A stretch of 5,522 nucleotides of DNA, from contig JABDPH010000271.1 in assembly GCA_013042925.1 (NCBI GenBank), positions 1 through 5,522 of the forward strand, in the 5' to 3' direction. Below, piece by piece: positions 1 to 5,522 of this stretch. Position 1 is the first letter of the stretch; every line of letters starts with the position of its first letter. Position numbers and translations under genes: made by a program. The notes under the pieces are model-generated. The model was given only the letters and a program-made list of their open reading frames with translations, had not been told where the DNA came from and did no database searches. This stretch comes from Eudoraea sp. GTDB lineage: Bacteria; Bacteroidota; Bacteroidia; Flavobacteriales; Flavobacteriaceae.

Positions 1-1564
1 GCATGCGGGGTATCATGGGTGTTGGTACAAATAGAATAAATAAATATACTTTAGGTAAGAGCACTCAGGGCCTCAGTAACTACCTGAAAAAAGTATACCC
101 CGGTGAAGAATTAAAAGTAGTAATTGCTTATGACTCAGGCATAACAGCGATACCCTTGCAAAGACAGTAGCCGACGTTTTTTCAGCAAACGGAATAAAAG
201 TATTTCTTTTCTCTGAATTACGGACAACTCCGGAACTTTCCTTTGCAGTCAGATATTTGGAATGCCATGCAGGAATAGTATTGACGGCATCACATAATCC
301 ACCGGAATACAACGGATATAAGGTTTATTGGACAGATGGCGGACAAATAGTACCGCCTCAGGATAATGAAATTATTGAAGAAATAAATAAACTGAAGTAC
401 GAAGAAATTAATTTTAATTCCAATTCGAGCCTGATTGAATTAATAGATAGCGAAGTTGATGAGGCATTTATTGAAGCCTCTGTTAAAAATGGAAGTTTTG
501 GGGCAAAAGAAAAGAAAAATTTTAAAATTGTCTTTACATCACTACATAGAACTTCTATAACCGTCATTCCTGAAGTTCTTAAACGAGCTGGTTACAACAA
601 TGTGACCATTATCAAAGAACAAGCCGTCCCCGATGGTGATTTTCCTACAGTGAAATCCCCCAACCCCGAAGAGCCTGAAGCACTAACCCTGGCTATGAAA
701 AAGGCAGAAGAAATTGGAGCCGACATGGTAGTTGGGACAGATCCGGATAGTGACAGATTAGGCATTGCAGTTAGAAACCTTGATAGCAAAATGGAATTGT
801 TAAATGGAAATCAAACCATGTTCCTGATGACTAAATTTTTGCTTGATCAGAGGGAAAAACAAGGATTTACCGGCAATGAATTTATTGCCACCACTATAGT
901 GTCTACCCCAATGATGAATGCATTAGCCGAGAGCTATGGAATTGAATGCAAAACATCCTTAACCGGATTTAAATGGATTGCCAAGATGATTAAAGATTTT
1001 CCGCAGCAACATTTTATAGGGGGTGGCGAAGAAAGCTTTGGTTATATGGTTGGTGATTTCGTAAGAGATAAAGATGCTGTTACTGCTACCTTGCTGGCCT
1101 GTGAAATAGCTTCGGATGCTAAGGCCAATGGTGGTTCTTTCTATAAACAGTTGATAGATTGTTATGTTAATTATGGATTCTATAAAGAAAAGTTGATATC
1201 AATTACCAAAAAAGGAATGAGTGGTGCAGAAGAGATAAGTAAAATGATGATTGACTTTAAAGAAAATCCGGTTAAATCAATCGGAGGGGCTAAAGTGGTT
1301 AAAGTGGATGACTACAATACTTCTACTTCTAAGAACCTGGTCACCGGGGAAGTAACAGAAATTGATATTCCGAAGTCCAATGTCCTGATCTATACTACAG
1401 AAGATGGAACAAGAATGGCGGCCAGGCCAAGTGGTACAGAACCAAAAATTAAATTCTACTTTAGTATAAATACTAAACTGGACTCCGCAGAAAACTTTAA
1501 AAAAGTAGATATGGAATTGGAAGCGCGAATAGATAAGATTCTTAAAGAACTGAAGCTTCATTAA
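1..1564 (+). CDS. Phospho-sugar mutase (phosphoglucomutase/phosphomannomutase family), 5'-partial, with an apparent frameshift
   Basis: An alpha-D-phosphohexomutase interconverts hexose-1-phosphate and hexose-6-phosphate in the cytosol, supplying activated sugars for glycogen, cell wall and surface polysaccharides. All four family motifs are visible: the phosphoserine loop TASHNP (Ser codon 290-292), the metal loop DPDSDR (740-757), the sugar-binding loop GGEESFG (1022-1042) and the phosphate-binding loop RPSGTEP (1424-1444). The gene enters the window already coding (MRGIMGVGTNR from base 3), so the first 50 or so residues and the true start lie upstream. About 520 residues are visible. The reading frame changes near base 138: frame 3 runs from base 3 and hits a stop at 168-170, while the homologous sequence continues in the other frame from 140 (HNSDTLAKTVADV). 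A TTG at 257 opens the remaining ORF but is not a credible start, because it lies inside the conserved domain. The stop overlaps the exporter start by one base, suggesting translational coupling. The family is secure; glucose versus mannose specificity cannot be read from the sequence. Confidence 0.9.
135..142 (+). other. Probable one-base deletion (frameshift) in the mutase gene
   Basis: Family members have Tyr-Asp-(Cys/Ser)-Arg-His-Asn-Ser at this point. Here the bases read TAT GAC TCA GGC ATA in the upstream frame, which soon stops at 168-170. Adding one base before GG at 138 gives TCA nGG CAT AAC AGC (Ser-Arg-His-Asn-Ser) and restores an open, conserved frame through to 1564. No homopolymer or slippery heptamer surrounds the site, so programmed frameshifting is unlikely. 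It is either a sequencing/assembly error or a recent inactivating mutation. The rest of the gene shows no other decay. Confidence 0.85.
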
Positions 1565-3393
1565 TGGAATATTTCAAAAAAATCCTGCGTTTTGCCATAC
1601 CGTATCGCAGGTACGGATTCTTAAATATTTTTTTTAATATTCTTTATGCGCTTTTTAGCGCTCTTTCTTTTGCAGCCCTGATCCCCATGCTCGATGTGCT
1701 TTTTGATAAAACTAAAAAAGTATATCAAGCTCCTGTATATAAAGGGTTCGGAGACTTAAAAAACTACCTGCAGGAATATTTAAATTATAGGGTGACGGAG
1801 TATTCCGGAGATGATGAAATGAGTGGCCTTGTATTGGTAATTGGATTAGTTCTCATACTATTTCTATTAAAGAATTTGTTTAATTATCTGGCAATGTATT
1901 TTATTACATTTTTAAGGAATGGAGTCCTGAAAGATGTAAGAAACATGATGTATCAAAAAATTGTAGACCTTCCGCTCTCCTATTATTCAGAGAAAAGAAA
2001 GGGCGACGTAATCGCACGAATTTCTTCTGATGTCCTTGAAATTCAATATTCATTTTTGTCTATCCTGGAATTAATCGTTAGAGAACCACTTACGATACTT
2101 TTCACAATTAGCGTCATGTTTATTATTAGCGTTAAGCTTACACTCTTTGTCTTCATTTTTATTCCAATTGCAGGAATGATAATCTCCCGTATAGGAAAGT
2201 CTCTTAAAAAGAGTTCGGACAAGGTGCAAAAAGAACAAGGTGAATTCCTCTCCATAATAGAAGAAACGTTAGGAGGCCTAAGGATTATTAAGGCATTTAA
2301 CGCAGAATCTAAATTCTACGGAACATTCAAAAATTCTACAGAACGCTTTTTTAAATTTTCCAACAAATTACTTAACAGACAAAACCTGGCATCTCCTACA
2401 GGAGAATTTTTGGGCATACTTGTAATAGGCGTACTGTTATGGTTTGGAGGTAAAATGGTACTTATTGATAAAACCCTTGGGGCATCTGAATTTATCGCCT
2501 ATATGGGCTTAGCGTATAACATACTTACTCCCGCAAAACAAATTAGCAAAGCTTTGTATGGAGTTAAAAAAGGAAATGCCGCAGCTGAAAGAGTCTTAGA
2601 AGTTCTGGAAACAAAAAATCCAATAGCTGAGAAGAAAGATGCTGTTGTGAAAACTGATTTTAATAAAGGAATATCATTAGAAAACATTGCTTTTAAATAT
2701 GAGGATGAATACGTATTGGAAAAATTCAATCTTTATGTTCCAAAGGGCAATACTGTGGCCCTGGTAGGCCAGTCCGGGAGTGGCAAAAGTACTATTGCAA
2801 ATCTGGTAACAAGGTTTTATGATATTAATGAAGGCGAAATAAAAATAGACGATACCAATATTAAAGACCTCACTAAGAAATCATTAAGGGATCTCATAGG
2901 ATTGGTGACACAAGACTCTATTTTATTTAATGATTCGGTAAAAAACAATATTAGTCTTGGTAAGGAAAATGCGAGTGATGAAGAAATTGAAGCTGCTGCC
3001 AAAATTGCTAATGCCCATGATTTTATAATGGAATTGCCTCGGGGTTATGACACTAATATCGGAGACAGCGGTAATAAACTAAGTGGCGGCCAGAAACAAC
3101 GTCTATCCATTGCAAGGGCCGTTTTAAAGAATCCTCCGGTTATGATTATGGATGAGGCCACCTCTGCCCTGGACACTGAAAGTGAAAGGCTGGTGCAGGA
3201 TGCACTGGAAAAAATGATGCGCAACCGTACCTCTATTGTTATCGCTCACAGATTATCTACTATACAAAATGCGGATACTATTGTCGTATTACAGAAAGGA
3301 AAGATTGTAGAAATTGGGTCGCATAAAGAATTGCTAAAAACAAGTGGTGTTTATAAAAACCTGGTAGATATGCAAACGCTGGGTGTAATATAA
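1564..3393 (+). CDS. ABC exporter half-transporter (MsbA-like, fused membrane and ATPase domains)
   Basis: This is an inner-membrane ATP-driven exporter expected to act as a homodimer, possibly a lipid or lipooligosaccharide flippase; the substrate cannot be told from sequence. The N-terminal half is a six-helix transmembrane domain with helices at roughly 19-43, 88-116, 164-187, 189-208, 278-300 and 307-328. A loop of about 44 residues joins helices 1 and 2 and should face the periplasm. The ATPase domain spans about 370-600. It has an A-loop tyrosine (Y379), Walker A GQSGSGKST (402-410), Q-loop Q450, signature LSGGQ (506-510), Walker B VMIMDE with catalytic E531, D-loop SALD (534-537) and switch H562. 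All catalytic residues are present, and 609 residues is the usual length for a fused half-transporter. The ATG overlaps the mutase stop (TAATG), so the pair is probably co-transcribed. MsbA is the closest named relative by architecture, but no gene symbol is justified. Confidence 0.95.
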   Translation: MEYFKKILRFAIPYRRYGFLNIFFNILYALFSALSFAALIPMLDVLFDKTKKVYQAPVYKGFGDLKNYLQEYLNYRVTEYSGDDEMSGLVLVIGLVLILFLLKNLFNYLAMYFITFLRNGVLKDVRNMMYQKIVDLPLSYYSEKRKGDVIARISSDVLEIQYSFLSILELIVREPLTILFTISVMFIISVKLTLFVFIFIPIAGMIISRIGKSLKKSSDKVQKEQGEFLSIIEETLGGLRIIKAFNAESKFYGTFKNSTERFFKFSNKLLNRQNLASPTGEFLGILVIGVLLWFGGKMVLIDKTLGASEFIAYMGLAYNILTPAKQISKALYGVKKGNAAAERVLEVLETKNPIAEKKDAVVKTDFNKGISLENIAFKYEDEYVLEKFNLYVPKGNTVALVGQSGSGKSTIANLVTRFYDINEGEIKIDDTNIKDLTKKSLRDLIGLVTQDSILFNDSVKNNISLGKENASDEEIEAAAKIANAHDFIMELPRGYDTNIGDSGNKLSGGQKQRLSIARAVLKNPPVMIMDEATSALDTESERLVQDALEKMMRNRTSIVIAHRLSTIQNADTIVVLQKGKIVEIGSHKELLKTSGVYKNLVDMQTLGVI

Positions 3394-3408
3394 ATTTCAA
3401 AGATGATT

Positions 3409-3436
3409 AAACCTTTTAATTTCAACGCAGTCTTAA
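3409..3436 (+). promoter_or_regulatory. Predicted ECF sigma promoter P1, in front of the sigma factor gene
   Basis: The -35-like box AAACCTTT (3409-3416, extended to TTAAACCTTT from 3407) and the -10-like box GTCTTAA (3430-3436) are separated by 13 bases. The same two boxes with the same spacing occur at 4082 and 5201. The -10 box begins 24 bases before the TTG start, giving an expected leader of about ten bases. The AAC core and GTCTwA box fit ECF-type recognition. The inferred controller is the sigma factor encoded immediately downstream, meaning autoregulation. Confidence 0.7.
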
Positions 3437-3453
3437 ATAAATAAGTATTTGCT

Positions 3454-3999
3454 TTGATCGCCGAAGAAACCTTAATAGAAAATTTAAAGCAGAAAGATAC
3501 CCAGGCCAGGGCCTTTGAGGTGCTGATTAACACGTACAAGGAGCGTCTTTACTGGCATATCAGGCGAATTGTGCTTAATCATGACGACACGGATGATGTG
3601 TTGCAAAATACTTTTATTAAGATTTTTAGAAATATTGAAAAATTTAAAGGTGATAGTAAGTTATATTCCTGGATGTACAGAATTGCTACGAATGAAGCAC
3701 TCACATTTCTTAAGGTAAAGTCTAAAAAATTAGGTGTTGATAATGAAGAATTACAAGAAAGAATGGCCAATAATTTGCAGGCAGATGTGTACTTTGAAGG
3801 TGATGAAATACAATTGAAGTTGCAAAAGGCGATTGCACTATTGCCGGAAAAACAAAAATTGGTATTTAATATGAAGTATTTTGAAGAGCTAAAATACGAG
3901 GAAATATCTGAGATATTAGAAACCTCGGTAGGTGGCCTAAAAGCTTCCTACCACCTAGCTGTAAAAAAAATTGAAGCCAGTTTAAAAGGAGAAGAATAA
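3454..3999 (+). CDS. RNA polymerase sigma-70 family factor, ECF type
   Basis: This alternative sigma factor directs RNA polymerase to a dedicated set of promoters. The 181 residues contain only regions 2 and 4, the ECF layout. Region 2 spans about 20-90, with the core-binding helix around DDVLQNTFIKIFRN (47-60) and the promoter-melting segment W-x-YRIATN (73-80). Region 4 spans about 121-176, with LLPEKQKLVFNMKYFEE (129-145) leading into the DNA-binding helix-turn-helix (148-173, containing YEEISEIL and VGGLKASYH). The start is TTG at 3454: an in-frame stop lies at 3442-3444, no ATG or GTG lies between, and the protein begins MIAEE. The first internal ATG is at residue 74, far too late. No Shine-Dalgarno sequence is seen. 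It is followed by a membrane protein and a periplasmic Spy-like protein, the usual company of an envelope-sensing sigma factor. Promoter P1 in its leader suggests it activates its own gene. Confidence 0.93.
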   Translation: MIAEETLIENLKQKDTQARAFEVLINTYKERLYWHIRRIVLNHDDTDDVLQNTFIKIFRNIEKFKGDSKLYSWMYRIATNEALTFLKVKSKKLGVDNEELQERMANNLQADVYFEGDEIQLKLQKAIALLPEKQKLVFNMKYFEELKYEEISEILETSVGGLKASYHLAVKKIEASLKGEE

Positions 4000-4081
4000 A
4001 AGAAGTAATGCTTATTTAATATATTTAGGTTTGAAGTAAATTAAGAATATAAAAGTTAATTGATTAAAACCTGGGTATTTT

Positions 4082-4109
4082 AAACCTTTTATGACATTGA
4101 GAGTCTAAC
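4082..4109 (+). promoter_or_regulatory. Predicted ECF sigma promoter P2, in front of the membrane protein gene
   Basis: AAACCTTT (4082-4089) and GTCTAAC (4103-4109) are separated by 13 bases, matching P1 and P3 in sequence and spacing. The -10 box begins only 14 bases before the ATG at 4117. Transcription would therefore start at or within a few bases of the start codon and give a leaderless or nearly leaderless message. This would be an internal promoter that raises the membrane protein and sensor relative to the sigma factor. Confidence 0.68.
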
Positions 4110-4116
4110 AATAAGG

Positions 4117-4629
4117 ATGGGTAAAAAAAGAAAAAATAGTGGATTTAAGGCCCCAGAGGGATACTTTGAAGGTTTTACAGATGATCTTTTAGACAAAATG
4201 TCAAAAGAGACTTCAAGTCTTCCGAAGGAAGATGGATTTGCTGTGCCGGAAAGCTATTTTGATAATCTGAATAAAAAGATCTTAGATAAAGTATCTGAAA
4301 AGGAATCAAAGGTTATCAGGCTCAAACCCTACAGGAAATACCTTTATGTAGCAGCCTCAGTGGCCGTAATTTTGATATTAGTTCTAAGTATTCAACAGAG
4401 TGGTAAAAGTAGTTTTACTTTTGATGATCTGGCCAGAACAGACATTGAAAATTACCTTGAAGAAAACGAACTGGGATTAAGCACTTACGAACTGGCTGAG
4501 GTGTTACTAATAGAAGAATTAGAAGTAAATGATATTCTTAATAGTGAACTGGATGATGAAAACATCATTGATTACCTTGAGGATAACATTGATGATATTG
4601 ATGAATTAAATTTGGAGATCGATGAATAA
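4117..4629 (+). CDS. Single-pass membrane protein, candidate anti-sigma factor with tandem GFxxPExYF repeats
   Basis: I do not recognise a named family. The 170 residues fall into three parts. Residues 1-73 are lysine-rich and carry two similar units of about 23 residues (9-31 and 40-62), each starting GFxxPExYF and ending in a helical LDKxS segment. Residues 74-92 form one hydrophobic helix (KYLYVAASVAVILILVLSI), preceded by a basic stretch, which predicts N-terminus inside and C-terminus outside. Residues 100-170 contain 27 Asp/Glu and one Arg, an exceptionally acidic extracytoplasmic tail. The ATG at 4117 is preceded by AAGG with no usable spacing. The stop overlaps the next gene by 8 bases (ATGAATAA). 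Its place directly after a sigma factor and its topology suggest an anti-sigma factor, but no zinc anti-sigma (HxxxCxxC) motif is present. The role is inferred from context only. Confidence 0.85.
   Translation: MGKKRKNSGFKAPEGYFEGFTDDLLDKMSKETSSLPKEDGFAVPESYFDNLNKKILDKVSEKESKVIRLKPYRKYLYVAASVAVILILVLSIQQSGKSSFTFDDLARTDIENYLEENELGLSTYELAEVLLIEELEVNDILNSELDDENIIDYLEDNIDDIDELNLEIDE
4141..4302 (+). repeat. Tandem protein-level repeat in the candidate anti-sigma factor
   Basis: Unit 1 (4141-4209, residues 9-31) and unit 2 (4234-4302, residues 40-62) align as GF-K-A-P-E-G-Y-F-E and GF-A-V-P-E-S-Y-F-D, followed by a helix with L/I-L-D-K-M/V-S. The units are similar in protein but diverged in DNA, so this is an old internal duplication rather than a recent DNA repeat. 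Eight junction residues separate the units. Confidence 0.7.
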
Positions 4630-5074
4630 ATTCGGCAAAATATGGGTATTTGCAATGCTGTTTCTTACCGTTACACTAGTGTCGGGTCAGGGCAGGCCGG
4701 GAATGGATAAAATTAAATCGCTTAAAGTTGCATTTATAACAGAGCGCGTAGGTCTAACGAGCAATGAAGCGACTATGTTTTGGCCGGTTTACAATGAGCA
4801 TGAGGAAGCCCTGGCGCAAATTCGCAGAAAGGAACGTGTGGATATCAGGAGCAAGATGATGGATTTTGAGAACTTAAGTGAATCTGAGGCAAATAGACTA
4901 TTAGACCAACTTATTGAGCTGGAGCGGGAGAAACAAGAGCTTAATGTTGAATTCTTGTCAAATATTCGTGAGGTTATTTCACCTAAAAAAACTTTTCTGT
5001 TAATTAAGGCGGAAGAAGATTTTAAGAAAAGACTGTTGAGACAAATTCAGCAAAGGAGACAGGGAGGCGGTTAA
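4622..5074 (+). CDS. Exported Spy/CpxP/CnrX-like helical protein (putative sensor of the ECF sigma factor)
   Basis: This 150-residue protein begins with a signal peptide: a basic start (MNKFGK), a hydrophobic core at 7-20, and likely cleavage after VSG at residue 22. The mature part is almost entirely charged helix, with an LTxxEA motif (45-50) followed by FWPVYN (53-58). This resembles the LTxxQ motif of Spy/CpxP-type periplasmic proteins and the related CnrX sensor. Homologues in flavobacteria are, as I recall, often labelled sensor of ECF-type sigma factor. The end is basic and glycine-rich (RRQGGG). The ATG lies inside the end of the preceding gene, with an 8-base overlap, so the two are translationally coupled and probably act together. 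A metal-sensing role is not supported: the mature protein has one histidine (H60) and no cysteine. It could be a periplasmic chaperone, a sensor that relieves the membrane protein, or both. Confidence 0.82.
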   Translation: MNKFGKIWVFAMLFLTVTLVSGQGRPGMDKIKSLKVAFITERVGLTSNEATMFWPVYNEHEEALAQIRRKERVDIRSKMMDFENLSESEANRLLDQLIELEREKQELNVEFLSNIREVISPKKTFLLIKAEEDFKKRLLRQIQQRRQGGG

Positions 5075-5098
5075 ATATATAGTCAGATTGAATTCCAG

Positions 5099-5125
5099 AG
5101 GAAACCAAAAGGTTTCCTTTTTTTT
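5099..5125 (+). terminator. Rho-independent terminator closing the sigma factor operon
   Basis: A perfect stem GGAAACC (5100-5106) / GGTTTCC (5111-5117) encloses the loop AAAA and is followed directly by eight T residues (5118-5125). An outer A-T pair can extend the stem. It lies 25 bases after the stop of the Spy-like gene, ending that transcript before the DUF6515-like gene. Confidence 0.9.
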
Positions 5126-5129
5126 ATGC

Positions 5130-5199
5130 ATAAAATCAATATTATCCCCTTTTTATTCCAATAATCCTTAATCTTTTTAGAATAAAATCAATCCTTAAT
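5130..5199 (+). repeat. Short direct repeats upstream of promoter P3
   Basis: AATCCTTAAT occurs at 5163-5172 and 5190-5199, and ATAAAATCAAT at 5130-5140 and 5182-5192. The second copies overlap each other and abut the -35 box of P3. The region is very AT-rich, so some repetition is expected by chance. An activator or UP-element-like role is only a possibility. Confidence 0.35.
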
Positions 5200-5200
5200 T

Positions 5201-5228
5201 AAACCTTTACTTTAATTGATAGTCTTAG
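5201..5228 (+). promoter_or_regulatory. Predicted ECF sigma promoter P3, in front of the DUF6515-like gene
   Basis: AAACCTTT (5201-5208, extended to TTAAACCTTT from 5199) and GTCTTAG (5222-5228) are separated by 13 bases, exactly as in P1 and P2. The -10 box begins 33 bases before the ATG at 5255, leaving a leader of about 20 bases with a purine-rich AAAAAAGAAG. It follows a strong terminator, so this gene needs its own promoter. No TAnnTTTG housekeeping box of the Bacteroidota type is seen in this spacer. Confidence 0.72.
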
Positions 5229-5254
5229 CTATATAATCAATAAAAAAAGAAGTT

Positions 5255-5522
5255 ATGAAAAGTTTAAAACTATTAGTAATCACGATTTTATTAATTGGCG
5301 CAACTTCAGCGGTAACTGCTCAGCGTACTGTTAAAGTTTATCCAAGACATGGCACCGTTGTTACAAAATTATACCAGCCACGCCTTGTGGTTCACAAAGG
5401 AGTAAATTTTCATTTTTCCAATGGCGTTTGGTACAAAACAAGGGGAAGAAAATATGTTGTGTGTGCAGCTCCTCTTGGAATTAAAGTGAGAAAGCTTCCG
5501 GTTGGAAATAAAGTAGTTGTAC
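5255..5522 (+). CDS. Exported basic protein resembling DUF6515, 3'-partial
   Basis: Only the first 89 codons lie in the window and the frame is still open at the end. It starts with a clear signal peptide: MKSLK, a hydrophobic core at 6-15, and likely cleavage after VTA at residue 22. The visible mature part (23-89) has 14 Lys/Arg and no Asp/Glu. It contains YPRHGTVV, GVWYKTRGRKYVV and a CAAPLGIKV segment, a pattern I associate with DUF6515 proteins of the Bacteroidota. No function is known to me. The ATG follows a purine-rich AAAAAAGAAG (5244-5253) that may serve as ribosome binding site. It is separated from the sigma operon by a terminator but carries the same promoter motif, suggesting it is an output gene of the sigma factor in the periplasm or outer envelope. 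Confidence 0.82.
   Translation, partial: MKSLKLLVITILLIGATSAVTAQRTVKVYPRHGTVVTKLYQPRLVVHKGVNFHFSNGVWYKTRGRKYVVCAAPLGIKVRKLPVGNKVVV

Noticed and set aside
257..1564. Mutase starting at TTG 257 as a complete shorter gene
   Set aside because: Conserved family sequence continues upstream of 257 in the same frame back to 140, and in the other frame to base 3. The TTG is an internal leucine codon.
3406..3420. AT-only inverted repeat ATTAAA-CC-TTTTAAT after the exporter gene, as a possible terminator
   Set aside because: The stem has no G-C pairs and no T tract follows. The sequence is better explained as part of the -35 box of P1.
73..3770. Minus-strand open frames opposite the mutase, exporter and sigma factor genes
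   Set aside because: They are short, lie antisense to well-conserved genes, and show no recognisable domains or start signals.
4026..4033. TAGGTTTG, a match to the Bacteroidota housekeeping -7 box TAnnTTTG, before the membrane protein gene
   Set aside because: No TTG -33 element lies at a suitable distance upstream, so it is only half a promoter in an AT-rich spacer. It might be a weak basal promoter, but I cannot support it.
4063..4084. Inverted repeat TTAAAA / TTTTAA before P2 as a possible operator
   Set aside because: Six A-T pairs around an eight-base loop is expected by chance in this spacer, and it has no counterpart at P1 or P3.
4622..5074. Heavy-metal sensing by the Spy/CnrX-like protein
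   Set aside because: Only one histidine and no cysteine in the mature protein; no cluster of metal ligands is visible.

Overview
The window looks like chromosome of a low-GC member of the Bacteroidota, most likely a marine-type Flavobacteriia. The protein sequences read as that group's versions of a phospho-sugar mutase, an MsbA-like exporter, an ECF-type sigma factor and a DUF6515-like exported protein. Spacers are AT-rich, and Shine-Dalgarno signals are weak or absent. All genes lie on the + strand. I see no tRNA, rRNA, CRISPR array, insertion sequence or phage gene.

Layout. Positions 1-1564 hold the 3' part of a phosphoglucomutase/phosphomannomutase gene whose start lies before the window. 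It carries an apparent one-base deletion near 137-139. A half-size ABC exporter (1564-3393) follows, with a one-base TAATG stop/start overlap. A 60-base spacer leads to a sigma-70 family ECF-like factor (3454-3999, TTG start). After a 117-base spacer comes a single-pass membrane protein (4117-4629), then an 8-base-overlapping gene for a small exported helical protein of the Spy/CpxP/CnrX type (4622-5074). A rho-independent terminator (5099-5125) closes this unit. A further 180-base spacer precedes a small exported DUF6515-like protein (5255 to the window end, incomplete).

Main observation. Each of the three non-coding spacers contains the same bipartite motif, TTAAACCTTT-N13-GTCT(T/A)A, with identical spacing and orientation, just upstream of a start codon (positions 3407-3435, 4080-4108 and 5199-5227). 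I found no other copy in the window. Its form, an AAC-containing -35 box and a GTCTwA -10 box 16 bases after AAACC, is what an ECF sigma factor recognises. The simplest reading is that the sigma factor drives its own gene, boosts the downstream membrane-protein/sensor pair, and switches on the exported DUF6515-like protein.

How the genes may work together (inference). The order sigma factor, single-TM protein, periplasmic Spy-like protein recalls the CnrH/CnrY/CnrX logic of sigma, membrane anti-sigma and periplasmic sensor. However, the membrane protein has no recognisable zinc anti-sigma domain. It carries a tandem GFxxPExYF repeat on the predicted cytoplasmic side and a very acidic extracytoplasmic tail. 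This would be a self-regulated envelope-response module with a built-in output gene. The mutase-exporter pair upstream is a separate unit, probably for envelope sugar or lipid metabolism.
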